A stretch of 64,000 bases of DNA from contig NZ_JABFTX010000001.1 of NCBI RefSeq assembly GCF_021404305.1, positions 1 through 64,000 of the forward strand. Direction: 5' to 3'. The DNA is from Billgrantia ethanolica (GTDB lineage: Bacteria; Pseudomonadota; Gammaproteobacteria; Pseudomonadales; Halomonadaceae). Position numbers and translations under genes: made by a program. Shown here piece after piece: positions 28,865 through 37,644 of this stretch. How positions within the stretch are numbered: the stretch's first letter is position 1; every line of letters starts with the position of its first letter. Under the pieces are notes generated by a model. That model was not told the origin of the DNA. It searched no databases and worked only from the letters and a program-made list of their open reading frames with translations.

Positions 28865-28916
28865 CAGTGAGCAATCCATCGTACTCAGTGAGCAATTCAG
28901 ATCCAGTGAGAGAATA
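28865..28916. repeat. Direct repeats in front of a lipoprotein gene
   Basis: CAGTGAGCAAT occurs at 28865-28875 and again at 28886-28896, 21 bases apart (two helical turns). A partial third copy, CAGTGAGAGAAT, starts at 28905 next to the start codon. The spacing on one DNA face would suit a regulator, but duplication by slippage is equally possible. Confidence 0.5.
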
Positions 28917-28920
28917 CGCT

Positions 28921-29463
28921 ATGCCAAGTTCCAGACTGACGGGCGCGCTGATCCTGCTGCTGTTCCTGAATGGGTGTGCCGGCCCTTCTCGGTCGCCCGC
29001 CCCGCAGGAGGCCCCGGCTTCCGAGCAGGTCGAGCAGGTCACCACGCCGCCGCCCGTGGCGATGAGCGGTACCACGCGGGAAGACCGCTTTTGGGTTCCC
29101 CCGCACTTCGCTTCGCAAGACGATGAAATCCACTACTACATCAGCCGTCTGGCCGACAGGCGCTTCATCGACGTGTATGGCGGTGAGGAGCACCCGCGTG
29201 TGTGGTACATCGCCGCGGAGCAGCTGGGGCAGATCGGCGAGCCCGCGGTGCCGATGCTGTATGCGCTGATCGGCACAGACAACCAGTATGAACTCATGCT
29301 GGTGCTCTACGCGCTGCAGCTGGCGACCCAGGATCCGCAGCTCATGGCGCAAACCGACGGGGACTACGTTCGTCTTGGCGAAACGCTCAGTGAGAGCGCC
29401 AATGCCGAGAACCGAGAGCTGGCCCTGGCGTGGTGGGAGCGGCATGGCTGGCGCTGGCAATGA
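28921..29463 (+). CDS. HEAT-repeat-like lipoprotein
   Basis: A 180-residue predicted lipoprotein. MPSSRLTGALILLLFLNGCAG is a signal sequence with a somewhat unusual lipobox (LNGC). A Pro/Ala/Glu-rich linker follows, then a small helical domain with a HEAT-like unit (EQLGQIGEPAVPMLYALIG ... YELMLVLYALQLAT). No enzyme motif is seen. ATG 28921 has GAGAG eight bases upstream. It stands between the PRPP-synthetase-like gene and the deaminase gene in the same direction. Confidence 0.78.
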   Translation: MPSSRLTGALILLLFLNGCAGPSRSPAPQEAPASEQVEQVTTPPPVAMSGTTREDRFWVPPHFASQDDEIHYYISRLADRRFIDVYGGEEHPRVWYIAAEQLGQIGEPAVPMLYALIGTDNQYELMLVLYALQLATQDPQLMAQTDGDYVRLGETLSESANAENRELALAWWERHGWRWQ

Positions 29464-29599
29464 GGATGCAGCGTGAGCCCAGGATGGCATCGGTGACCGA
29501 GACCGCCTGCGCCGATGGGTGTTGACGGGCAGTCTTTCACGGCATCTGCTAAGGTCACCGCAACGCCGGGCACGCCTTGCCAAAAGGAGAGCGTTTCAG

Positions 29600-30037
29600 A
29601 TGGACCATTACATGCAAGCGGCTATCGAGGAGGCCCGCAAGGGGCTTGCCGAAGGTGGCATTCCCATCGGCTCGGTGCTGGTGCACCAGGGCGAGATCAT
29701 TGGACATGGGCACAACCGTCGAGTGCAGGCGGGCAGCACGGTACTGCATGGCGAGATGGATGCGCTGGAGAATGCCGGCAGGCTGCCGGCATCGGTCTAT
29801 CGCAACTGCACGCTCTATACGACGCTTTCGCCCTGCCCCATGTGCAGCGGGGCCATTCTGCTGTATGGCATCCCGCGCGTGGTGATCGGCGAAAACCAGA
29901 CGTTTCTCGGTGAAGAGGAGCTGCTGCGCTCTCGGGGTGTGGCGGTCGAGGTGCTGCAGCTCGAAGAGTGCATCGAGCTGATGACGCACTTCATCGAATC
30001 GGCTCCCGAACTGTGGAACGAGGACATCGGCGAGTAG
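29600..30037 (+). CDS. Cytosine deaminase of the yeast Fcy1 type
   Basis: A 145-residue zinc deaminase. The metal and catalytic motifs are HGEMDALENAG and SPCPMCSGAIL. Similarity to S. cerevisiae Fcy1 extends beyond the core: LYTTLSPC, YGIPRVVIGEN and the identical-style ending NEDIGE. Fcy1-type enzymes deaminate cytosine to uracil, unlike bacterial CodA, which is an amidohydrolase. tRNA adenosine deaminase (TadA) is less likely because its RNA-binding C-terminal features are missing. AAGGAGA precedes ATG 29600. It could process cytosine released by the phosphorylase encoded upstream. Confidence 0.83.
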   Translation: MDHYMQAAIEEARKGLAEGGIPIGSVLVHQGEIIGHGHNRRVQAGSTVLHGEMDALENAGRLPASVYRNCTLYTTLSPCPMCSGAILLYGIPRVVIGENQTFLGEEELLRSRGVAVEVLQLEECIELMTHFIESAPELWNEDIGE

Positions 30038-30045
30038 GTGCATCT

Positions 30046-30115
30046 CTGTCATGAAACTGTCACACAGGATGGTTACCGTTCGCCAGCAGTCATCTGGGTG
30101 TCATGCATCCGTCAC
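30046..30115 (+). promoter_or_regulatory. Two Pho-box arrays in front of nptA
   Basis: PhoB sites are 7-bp direct repeats like CTGTCAT spaced by 4 bases. Array one is CTGTCAT (30046-30052), GAAA, CTGTCAC (30057-30063). Array two is CAGTCAT (30087-30093), CTGG, GTGTCAT (30098-30104), GCAT, CCGTCAC (30109-30115). The 11-base period is exact in both arrays. The gene downstream is a Na/phosphate cotransporter, so phosphate-starvation control by PhoB is strongly indicated. Confidence 0.85.
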
Positions 30116-30144
30116 ATTTCCTGCAGAGAGTAAGTGGCCCTTTC

Positions 30145-31353
30145 ATGTCGAAACCACCTCCTTCTTCCAGCGGAACGCAACGCGCAGCACTGGCTCGTGA
30201 GCCGGTGCGTGAAGTGCCGGCCTGGATGCGCGGCATCTATGCTGGCCTATGTCTCTATCTCTTCCTGGCGGCCCTGAACGTCCTTGGTGCGGGCCTCGGC
30301 ACCTTCGGCCGGGCCAGCGATTTCCTGACCCAGCTCTTCGCCTACGGTGAGAATCCCTTCATCGCGCTGCTGGCCGGCGTGCTGGTCACCATGATCGTGC
30401 AGAGTTCCTCGTTCACGTCGGCACTGATCGTGACCCTGGTGGCGAGCGGCGAGATGACCCTCGGCACCGCGGTCTTCGCCATCATGGGCGCCAACATCGG
30501 CACTGCGGTGACCGGGGTGATCGTGGCGCTGGCCAACATGCGCATCAAGCGCAACTTCCGACGCTCCTTCACCGCGGCGTTAATGCACGACTTCTTCAAT
30601 ATTCTGACCGTGCTGGTGGTGTTCCCGCTGGAGTTCGTCAGTGGCCTGTTCCACGAGGCGGGGCGAGGCATCTTCTCCCGGCTGGCGGGCTGGCTGGCCG
30701 ACCTGATCGGCCTCGACGAGGTGGCACGACCCAACAGTCCGATCAAGTTGATCACCCAGCCGGTCGTGGATCTGTTCAATATGATCGGCGGCTGGCTGAC
30801 ACCCACGCTGGCCGCTCAGGGGCTGCTAGTGGCCGGGCTGGGGCTGCTGCTGATGTTCGTTGCCCTGATCTTCATGGTGCAAAACCTGCGCGGTGCACTA
30901 CTGCGGCACATGGACGGGCTGTTCCGTACCTATTTCTTCCGCAGCGACCTGCGCGCTTATGGCGTTGGCCTGGTCTCCACCGTACTGGTGCAGTCGAGCA
31001 CCATCACCAGCAGCCTGATGGTGCCCCTCGCCGGCGCTGGCGTGGTGCGGCTGCGTCGGGTACTGCCGTTCATGATGGGGGCCAACCTGGGCACGACCGT
31101 GACCAGCGTGCTGGCGGCTACCGCCAATCCGGTGGCGGCGGCCATGACCGTGGCGCTGTTCCATGTCATGTTCAACCTGACCGGTACCGCCATCTGGTGG
31201 CCGCTGCGCTATATTCCGCTCAAGGTGGCCACCTGGTACGGCAAGCTGGCGGCTCGCCAGACCCGCTATGCCTTCATTTTTCTGATTGGCGTGTTCCTGG
31301 TGATCCCCCTGCTGGGAATCGGTGCCGTCGAACTGTTCACGAGCCTGCGCTGA
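30145..31353 (+). CDS. nptA: Na+/phosphate cotransporter family protein
   Basis: A 402-residue membrane protein of the Na/Pi cotransporter family, with two inverted repeat units each carrying the QSS motif: MIVQSSSFTSALIVTLV (about residue 85) and VLVQSSTITSSLMVPLA (about 290). Repeated GANIGTAVTGVIVA and GANLGTTVTSVLA segments follow each. About eight to nine helices are predicted. It imports phosphate driven by sodium, fitting a halophile. ATG 30145 is chosen because an earlier in-frame ATG at 30103 lies inside a Pho box; the ribosome binding site is weak. A PhoU-domain gene follows after 25 bases. Confidence 0.9.
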   Translation: MSKPPPSSSGTQRAALAREPVREVPAWMRGIYAGLCLYLFLAALNVLGAGLGTFGRASDFLTQLFAYGENPFIALLAGVLVTMIVQSSSFTSALIVTLVASGEMTLGTAVFAIMGANIGTAVTGVIVALANMRIKRNFRRSFTAALMHDFFNILTVLVVFPLEFVSGLFHEAGRGIFSRLAGWLADLIGLDEVARPNSPIKLITQPVVDLFNMIGGWLTPTLAAQGLLVAGLGLLLMFVALIFMVQNLRGALLRHMDGLFRTYFFRSDLRAYGVGLVSTVLVQSSTITSSLMVPLAGAGVVRLRRVLPFMMGANLGTTVTSVLAATANPVAAAMTVALFHVMFNLTGTAIWWPLRYIPLKVATWYGKLAARQTRYAFIFLIGVFLVIPLLGIGAVELFTSLR

Positions 31354-31378
31354 GCGCGGTATTTCAGGAGTTTCCTCG

Positions 31379-32062
31379 ATGTTTCGTCAGCTATTCAGCG
31401 CCTTGACCTCAGAAAACACCATCAATCTCGCCTTTGAGGATCTCACCCAGATGCTGCGCGACGGCGCCTGGATGTTCGATCGGGCCAACGAGGTACTGCA
31501 CAGCACGGCGCCCGCCGATGAAGTGCGCCAGCCGCTCTATGAGCGCGACCGCAGCATCAATGAACTCGAGCGCTCCATACGGCGCAAGGTGTTGCGTCAC
31601 CTGACGGTCAACCCGGGCCACGACGTGGCGATCTGCCTGGCCTTGATGAGCGTGGCCAAGGACGCCGAACGGATCGGCGACTACTGCAAGAACGTCTTCG
31701 AGGTCGGCCACTTCTACCGCGAAGGCTTCCACGTCACCAAGTACCAGGAGCCGCTGGACCGCATCGCTGCTCAGGTGGCGGAGATGTTCGGCATGGTCAT
31801 CAAGTCGGCGCAGCAATCCGACGAATCCAGTGCGCGTAAGGCCCTGGCGCTGGCTCGCGAGGTGCGCCCGCACTGCGACCGATTGATCGAGGAGCTGTTC
31901 CGTGATGAGGACCGGGTGGAGTTTCACGAGGCCGTGGCCTACTCGCTGCTGGCGCGTCACTACAAGCGCGTGGCGGCTCATCTGGCCAATATTGCCACCG
32001 CGGCTCTCGGTCGCCTCGAAGATCTCGATTTCTACTCCGACGAGGACGAATCCGAGGCTTGA
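31379..32062 (+). CDS. PhoU-domain protein
   Basis: A 227-residue helical protein with a PhoU-like four-helix domain; the metal-binding ExxxD-type signature appears as ALMSVAKDAERIGDYCKNVFEV. It is not the canonical pstSCAB-phoU gene but the partner of the preceding NptA, an arrangement known in Na/Pi cotransporters that carry or neighbour PhoU domains and are thought to gate transport. AGGAG lies eight bases before ATG 31379. The last 31 bases overlap the convergent NAD-binding protein gene. Confidence 0.87.
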   Translation: MFRQLFSALTSENTINLAFEDLTQMLRDGAWMFDRANEVLHSTAPADEVRQPLYERDRSINELERSIRRKVLRHLTVNPGHDVAICLALMSVAKDAERIGDYCKNVFEVGHFYREGFHVTKYQEPLDRIAAQVAEMFGMVIKSAQQSDESSARKALALAREVRPHCDRLIEELFRDEDRVEFHEAVAYSLLARHYKRVAAHLANIATAALGRLEDLDFYSDEDESEA

Positions 32063-32958
32063 TTCGACAGGCAGGCGGGCAGGCTGTCACGCAGCGAGCG
32101 CGGCAGGATATCCAGGTCGGCGAAGGTGCCAACGCCTTCGCCGACCGTATTGTCTTCACTCATCATGAAGACCTGGTCGCGGGTCAGCGGCGAGCCGGGT
32201 AGCGGCGCTGCCAGCAGGGCGGCCAGGTGCCATAGCGGGAAGGGTATGGTAAGCAACGGGCGCTCGCGCTCCAGCTGTGCCTGCAGCAGGTTCACCGCGT
32301 CGCGATAGGGCAGCACGTCCGGGCCGCCCAGCTCGAACAGGCGGCGCTCGGGAGGATTGGCGCCCAGCAGCTTGGCGATGGCACGGGCAACGTCCACCAC
32401 GTGCACCGGTTGCAGGCGGGTCTGGCCGTGCCCGAACAGCGGTATCACCGGCAGTCGCGTCAAGCCCGCCAGGCGCGTGATGAAGGCGTCGCCGGCGCCG
32501 AACATCACGCTGGGGCGCACGATCACCGCCTTGGGGTACTCTTCGACCACCTTCGCTTCCCCGCGTCCCCGTGCGCTGACATAGCGTGAGCGCGACGTCG
32601 GGCTTGCGCCGATGCCGGAAAGCTGGATGAACGTCTCCACGCCAGACACCCGGGCCAGGCGCGCCATGCGGCCGGCCCCCTCGACATGAATGTCGTCGAA
32701 GCTCAGTCCGGCGCTCTCCACATAGAGGCTCACGGCATTGACCGCGCCGCTGGCGCCCTCGAGCGCCCGGCCGACATCGGCTTCGCTGCGAACATCGGTT
32801 TCCAGCGGCTCCAGCGGATCGCCCGACTCGGCCCAGTCAGGCAGCGTCGGGTGACGAGCCGCGATACGCACGGAGTGCCCGGCTTCGACCAATTCACGAA
32901 CGATCCGAGTGCCCAGAAAGCCGGTCCCGCCGAATACGGTGATCGGGGCCTTTGTCAT
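32032..32958 (-). CDS. NAD(P)-binding protein, complex I NDUFA9-like
   Basis: A 308-residue extended/atypical SDR. The dinucleotide site is ITVFGGTGFLGTRIVREL at the N terminus. VETFIQLSGIGA, the segment SRYVSARGRGEAKV (a modified YxxxK) and VRPSVMFGAGDAFI are typical of the NDUFA9/ubiquinone-biosynthesis-associated subgroup. The substrate is unknown. GGAGAAGAC precedes the ATG. It overlaps the PhoU gene by 31 bases tail to tail. Confidence 0.85.
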   Translation of the reverse strand: MTKAPITVFGGTGFLGTRIVRELVEAGHSVRIAARHPTLPDWAESGDPLEPLETDVRSEADVGRALEGASGAVNAVSLYVESAGLSFDDIHVEGAGRMARLARVSGVETFIQLSGIGASPTSRSRYVSARGRGEAKVVEEYPKAVIVRPSVMFGAGDAFITRLAGLTRLPVIPLFGHGQTRLQPVHVVDVARAIAKLLGANPPERRLFELGGPDVLPYRDAVNLLQAQLERERPLLTIPFPLWHLAALLAAPLPGSPLTRDQVFMMSEDNTVGEGVGTFADLDILPRSLRDSLPACLSNQASDSSSSE

Positions 32959-33009
32959 GTCTTCTCCATCTCATCGTTTAGCGCCTGAACCGTCTTGCTG
33001 AGGCAAGCC

Positions 33010-33477
33010 TCACTGGATAGGTAGGGCGCCGTTCTCCTTGATCGTACGGATCGAGAAGTTGCTGTCCACGGCGCTGACCGCCGTCAGCTGACGGAACTGT
33101 CTCAGCCAGTGCTCGAAAGTGTCGATATCGGTGGTGATGACCTGGAGCAGGTAGTCGAAGTGGCCGGAAACGCTATGGCACTGAATCACTTCCGGCATGG
33201 CACCAACGGCGTGTTCGAAGTGCTCGACCTGTTCCCGCTGGTGCTGGTCGAGGCGTACCTGGACGAAACTGGTCACCGCCAGGTCGAGGAGTGTCTTGTC
33301 CAGCTCGGCGCGATAGCGCGTGATCAGTCCTGCCTGCTCTAGCCTGCGGATGCGGCGAGCGCACGGAGAAGGGGAGAGGTTCACGAACTCTGCCAGTTCG
33401 GCAGTGGTCAGACGGGCGTCCTGCTGCAGGGCTTCAAGCAGCATGCGGTCAATGCGGTCGATTTTGAGGTTACGCAT
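33010..33477 (-). CDS. Lrp/AsnC family transcriptional regulator
   Basis: A 155-residue Lrp-type regulator. The N-terminal HTH is LKIDRIDRMLLEALQQDARLTTAELAEFVNLSPSPCARRIRRLEQAGLI. The C-terminal RAM effector domain includes VIQCHSVSGHFDYLLQVIT. Such proteins sense amino acids and often control transport or catabolism of a neighbour. The start at 33477 is preferred over a TTG five codons earlier because GAGG lies six bases before it. The 51-bp gap to the NAD-binding protein gene could allow a shared transcript. Confidence 0.93.
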   Translation of the reverse strand: MRNLKIDRIDRMLLEALQQDARLTTAELAEFVNLSPSPCARRIRRLEQAGLITRYRAELDKTLLDLAVTSFVQVRLDQHQREQVEHFEHAVGAMPEVIQCHSVSGHFDYLLQVITTDIDTFEHWLRQFRQLTAVSAVDSNFSIRTIKENGALPIQ

Positions 33478-33768
33478 GGGGTGCCTCGTCAATGTGGCGT
33501 TTAGTGGTTCCTTGGCCGATACCGCTAACCATTATTGCAAGTCTGGCGAATGCGGCCCGCGCTCGCCAGTTTCCAGACAAATACGAGACGCAACTGGGGG
33601 TTTGCGTCATGCGAAAGAGCCTGAGGCGGGGATGAGGTGGGAACAAAAGGGCAAAGCGTTGAGGGCGATGAGGGTGACATACTCTCATCTTGCATACACT
33701 TCATGAGTCATAGTCGGTAGTCTCAGTTGAGTTAATCCGTGCTCAGTCGAATTAGCTAGGAGGTCGTC

Positions 33769-35487
33769 ATGACAGCCATTAGCCGCGCTGTGCGAGCCTG
33801 GCGTGCCGTGGAGAGGCGGTGGCAGTCATGGCCGCCCTCCGTGCGTCAGGCCAGTCGGATAATGATCCTGGTAGCTCTGCTGGCTCTGGGTACCTTGATC
33901 GTCTATGCCACTGGCGGGACACGCTATGCCTATCCCTACCTGATGCTGATACCGGTATTGCTGGCAGGTGCCTGGTATACCTGGCGCGGTTCGCTGCTCG
34001 TCGCGCTGTCGGCCGGTCTGCTGATGGCGGCGATGCCGCTGACGGTGGCCACCGGGGAGGCCCAGGCCACCCTCAACTGGATAATCCGTCTGTGTCTTTA
34101 CCTGGCCATCGGTGCCTTTGCCGGGGGCCTGTTCGAGCGGCTCAGGCAGAGCCATCTCAAGCTCAAGCTGGCCTCGCGAACCGATCCGCGCGCAGGTCTG
34201 CCCAACGAGATCGCTCTGGAGGAGGACCTGTCACGCCCGCTGAAGGCCCCGCCGCGGCTGGATGGACGCAGCGCGGGAGTGATCCTGGTGCGTATCGAGG
34301 ACATTACCGAGATCATGGAGGCGCTGGGAGCAGACGCCTGCGATGACCTGATACTGGCCATCGATCGGCGCCTTGTTCAGTTAGGGCCCAACCTGCTGGG
34401 ATGTTATCGGGTGAGTGGAGCCGAGTTGGTCCTGCTGCTGTGGCCAGTCGGGCTCGATGAGCTCAACCGGATCGCCGCCCGCGTGGTGGAACTGGGGGAG
34501 GACAATCTGGTGGCCCTCGGGGTTCCCTTGCGGGTTCAACTGGTGCTGGGCAGCGCGCTGCAGAAGTCGCCCGATGATACGCCTGGCAGCCTGGTGCGCG
34601 AGGCGCGTATCGCCATGCTGGCCGCTACGGAGAAGCAGCGCTCCTATTGCCACTTCCAGCCTGTCTTCGCTCGCCGCGGTGTACAGAACGTCAGGTTGAT
34701 TGCACGGGTGCGCCGCAGCTTGGCCAAAGGGGAGTTCGAGCTGCACTATCAGCCCAAGCTGGGTCTTGCCGACGGTGAGGTGACGGGCTTCGAAGGGCTC
34801 ATTCGCTGGCGTGACGAGCAGGGCAACCTGATTCCCCCCGGGATGTTCATGCCGAAGGTGGAAAACACTACCTTGATCGCACCGGTCACCCGCTTCGTGG
34901 CCACTGAGGCATGCCGTTTCGCCATGCGTCATGAGCAGCGTGTCAGCATCAATTTCTCGGTGCGCAACCTGATGGACGATGCGCTACTGGAAGAGCTGGG
35001 CGAGCATGTCCGGCAGTCAGGCATGGAGCCGTCGCGGCTGGAAGTGGAGATCACCGAGAGCGCGCTGGTGCATGATCTCTTTGCCGCCAAGCGGGCCTTG
35101 GAGCGTATTCGCAGCTGCGGGATCCGGGTCAGCATCGACGACTTCGGTACCGGCTTTTCCTCCTTCGAGTACCTGCGTCACCTGCCTCTCACGGGACTCA
35201 AGATCGATCGTGCCTTCGTCGAGGGCCTGGAGCACGATCGGCGGGCGCGCAAGCTGATGGCCTGTCTGATCGATGTGGGGCATGCGCTCGATCTTGAGGT
35301 AACCGCAGAAGGCGTCGAGACCCAGGAGCAGCACCGGCTGCTGCAGGAGATGGGCTGTGACCAGGCCCAGGGCTTTCTCTATGCCAAGGCGCTTCCCGCG
35401 GAGGAGGTGCTGACCTGGCATCGTGAGCGCGAACGGTCTTCCCTCAGAAGTTCTCTTCCGGCATCAGCCGACAGTCGTCTCAAATAG
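33769..35487 (+). CDS. Membrane-bound EAL-domain c-di-GMP phosphodiesterase with degenerate GGDEF
   Basis: A 572-residue protein. Residues 30-125 hold about four membrane helices forming a sensor region. Residues 140-300 look like a GGDEF domain whose active motif is replaced (RVSGAELVLLLW instead of GGDEF), so no cyclase activity is expected. Residues 315-555 are an EAL domain with the key residues intact: EGLIRW (Glu342), INFSVRN, EITESAL, DDFGTGFSS (Asp457-458), LKIDRAF and AEGVET. It should hydrolyse c-di-GMP. TAGGAGGTCGTC precedes the ATG. It is monocistronic, with 291 bases upstream free of genes. Confidence 0.92.
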   Translation: MTAISRAVRAWRAVERRWQSWPPSVRQASRIMILVALLALGTLIVYATGGTRYAYPYLMLIPVLLAGAWYTWRGSLLVALSAGLLMAAMPLTVATGEAQATLNWIIRLCLYLAIGAFAGGLFERLRQSHLKLKLASRTDPRAGLPNEIALEEDLSRPLKAPPRLDGRSAGVILVRIEDITEIMEALGADACDDLILAIDRRLVQLGPNLLGCYRVSGAELVLLLWPVGLDELNRIAARVVELGEDNLVALGVPLRVQLVLGSALQKSPDDTPGSLVREARIAMLAATEKQRSYCHFQPVFARRGVQNVRLIARVRRSLAKGEFELHYQPKLGLADGEVTGFEGLIRWRDEQGNLIPPGMFMPKVENTTLIAPVTRFVATEACRFAMRHEQRVSINFSVRNLMDDALLEELGEHVRQSGMEPSRLEVEITESALVHDLFAAKRALERIRSCGIRVSIDDFGTGFSSFEYLRHLPLTGLKIDRAFVEGLEHDRRARKLMACLIDVGHALDLEVTAEGVETQEQHRLLQEMGCDQAQGFLYAKALPAEEVLTWHRERERSSLRSSLPASADSRLK

Positions 35488-35568
35488 GAATGATTCTATT
35501 TAATGATGGCATTGGCGCCGAACGTGCCGGTATCTCACTGCTTGCAAGGCCCTTTTCTTTCGTGGGAC

Positions 35569-35602
35569 TTCACATCGAATCCATACAGGACTAAAATGGT
35601 CC
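35569..35602 (+). promoter_or_regulatory. suf operon promoter with overlapping Rrf2-type operator
   Basis: TTCACA (35569-35574) and TAAAAT (35592-35597) are separated by 17 bases, a good sigma70 promoter. The imperfect palindrome GGACTAAAATGGTCC (35588-35602), flanked by ATA, resembles the IscR type-1 site (GACT-N4-AGTC with outer A/T) and covers the -10. Binding of the first gene product (an Rrf2 regulator) here would repress the operon when Fe-S clusters are plentiful. Confidence 0.72.
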
Positions 35603-35651
35603 CAAATGGAGCGATGGCACTACTTCGCATCGTGAGACCCAGGAGTCAGGC

Positions 35652-36116
35652 ATGCTGAAGCTTTCCCGGCTGACCGATTACGCCGCCGTGATCCTGGCGC
35701 AGATCGCCCGGCATCCCGAGCAGCCCCATGCGGCGACGGAGCTGGCCGAGACCGTGCAGTTGCCGCATCCCACGGTCAGCAAGACCCTGAAGATGCTGGT
35801 CAAGGCGGGGCTGCTGGAGTCGCGCCGCGGTGCCCAGGGCGGCTACTCCCTGGCGCGTCCGGCGTCACGCATCACCGCCATCGACATCATCACCGCCATC
35901 GAGGGACCGGTGGCGATGACCGAATGCAGTCACGCCGAGGGCGATTGCGACCTTCTCGCCACCTGCGGCGTGTCGGACAACTGGCAGCGCGTGTCGCTGG
36001 CCGTGCGCACCCTGCTCGACAGCGTGACCCTGGCCCATCTGGCCGACAGCGCACCGATCAAGCTGCCTGTGCAGCTACCCATACAGAGCGTGAGCCTGGC
36101 CGCGGATACGGCCTGA
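35652..36116 (+). CDS. Rrf2-family regulator of the SUF operon
   Basis: A 154-residue IscR-like regulator of the SUF-associated type. The winged HTH is [16 protein letters not shown] through [31 protein letters not shown]. Three cysteines in [14 protein letters not shown] match the [2Fe-2S] cluster ligands of the family. It is the first gene of sufBCDST, 70 bases before sufB, behind an operator-like palindrome. It likely senses cluster status and autoregulates. Confidence 0.93.
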   Translation: MLKLSRLTDYAAVILAQIARHPEQPHAATELAETVQLPHPTVSKTLKMLVKAGLLESRRGAQGGYSLARPASRITAIDIITAIEGPVAMTECSHAEGDCDLLATCGVSDNWQRVSLAVRTLLDSVTLAHLADSAPIKLPVQLPIQSVSLAADTA

Positions 36117-36186
36117 GCCAGCGAACCGGATACATTACCCGAGGCGAGTACGCTCGCCGGCCCAACCGCCCGGGAGGGGAGAGACC

Positions 36187-37629
36187 ATGGCAAGTCAGGA
36201 AATGGAACAGCTGGTCCGTCGCGAATACAAAGAGGGATTCGTGACGGACATCGAGAGCGAGACGGTACCGCCGGGGCTCGACGAGAGCGTGATCGCCTTC
36301 ATTTCCAACAAGAAGGGTGAGCCCGAGTGGATGCTCGAGTGGCGTCTCAAGGCCTACCATCAGTGGCTCAAGATGAAGGAGCCTTCCTGGGCGCATCTGG
36401 ACTATCCGCCCATCGATTACCAGGCGATCTCCTACTACAGCGCGCCCAAGCGCCCCGAGGATCGTCCGCAGAGCCTCGACGAGGTCGACCCCAAGCTGCT
36501 CGAGACCTATGAGAAGCTGGGCATTCCGCTGCACGAGCGGGCCGCCCTGGCCGGCGTGGCGGTGGATGCGGTGTTCGACTCCGTGTCGGTGACCACCACC
36601 TTCAAGGAGAAGCTGCACGAGGCGGGGGTGATCTTCTGCTCCATCTCCGAGGCGATCCGCGATTACCCGGAGCTGATCAAGCAGTACCTGGGCACGGTGG
36701 TGCCGGTAGCTGACAACTACTTCGCCGCGCTCAACTCGGCGGTGTTCACCGACGGCTCCTTCGTGTTCGTGCCCAAGGGCGTGACCTGCCCCATGGAGCT
36801 CTCCACCTATTTCCGCATCAACGCCGCCAACACCGGCCAGTTCGAGCGCACCTTGATCATCTGCGAAGAGGGCGCCCAGGTCTCGTACCTGGAGGGCTGT
36901 ACCGCGCCGATGCGTGACGAGAACCAGCTTCATGCGGCCGTGGTCGAGCTGGTGGCGCTGGACGACGCCTACATCAAGTACTCCACGGTGCAGAACTGGT
37001 ACCCCGGCGACGAGGACGGCAAAGGCGGTATCTACAATTTCGTCACCAAGCGCGGCGACTGCCGCGGCGACCGTTCGCGCATCAGCTGGACTCAGGTCGA
37101 GACCGGCTCCGCCATCACCTGGAAGTACCCCTCCTGCGTGCTGCGCGGCAAGGACAGCATCGGCGAGTTCTACTCTGTGGCGGTGACCAACGGTCGTCAG
37201 CAGGCCGATACCGGCACCAAGATGATCCATATCGGCGAGGGCACGCGCTCCTACATCGTTTCCAAGGGCATCTCCGCCGGGCGCAGCAACCAGTCCTACC
37301 GCGGGTTGGTCAAGATCGGGCCGCGGGCCAAGGGGGCGCGCAACTTCACCCAGTGCGACTCGCTGCTGATCGGCGACCAGTGCGGGGCGCATACCTTCCC
37401 CTATCAGGAGATCGGCAACAGCACCGCGACCATCGAGCACGAGGCGACCACCTCGAAGATCGGCGAGGACCAGCTGTTCTACTGTCAGAGCCGCGGTATC
37501 TCCGAGGAGGATGCGGTGAGCATGATCGTCAACGGCTTCTGCAAGGACGTGTTCCAGGAGCTGCCGATGGAGTTCGCCGTCGAGGCCGAGGCGCTCCTGA
37601 ACGTCACCCTGGAAGGCGCCGTCGGTTGA
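36187..37629 (+). CDS. sufB: Fe-S cluster scaffold subunit SufB
   Basis: A 480-residue protein of usual SufB length. Motifs include [30 protein letters not shown], the cysteine region [48 protein letters not shown] and [18 protein letters not shown]. SufB builds [Fe-S] clusters together with SufC and SufD. GGGAGGGGAGACC precedes the ATG. A 203-bp gap with a long palindrome separates it from sufC, unusual for this operon. Confidence 0.97.
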   Translation: MASQEMEQLVRREYKEGFVTDIESETVPPGLDESVIAFISNKKGEPEWMLEWRLKAYHQWLKMKEPSWAHLDYPPIDYQAISYYSAPKRPEDRPQSLDEVDPKLLETYEKLGIPLHERAALAGVAVDAVFDSVSVTTTFKEKLHEAGVIFCSISEAIRDYPELIKQYLGTVVPVADNYFAALNSAVFTDGSFVFVPKGVTCPMELSTYFRINAANTGQFERTLIICEEGAQVSYLEGCTAPMRDENQLHAAVVELVALDDAYIKYSTVQNWYPGDEDGKGGIYNFVTKRGDCRGDRSRISWTQVETGSAITWKYPSCVLRGKDSIGEFYSVAVTNGRQQADTGTKMIHIGEGTRSYIVSKGISAGRSNQSYRGLVKIGPRAKGARNFTQCDSLLIGDQCGAHTFPYQEIGNSTATIEHEATTSKIGEDQLFYCQSRGISEEDAVSMIVNGFCKDVFQELPMEFAVEAEALLNVTLEGAVG

Positions 37630-37644
37630 AGCGCTTTGGCTAAG

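Noticed and set aside
30103..30144. Upstream ATG as start of nptA
   Set aside because: It lies inside a PhoB repeat (GTGTCAT), so it is unlikely to be translated; ATG 30145 is used.
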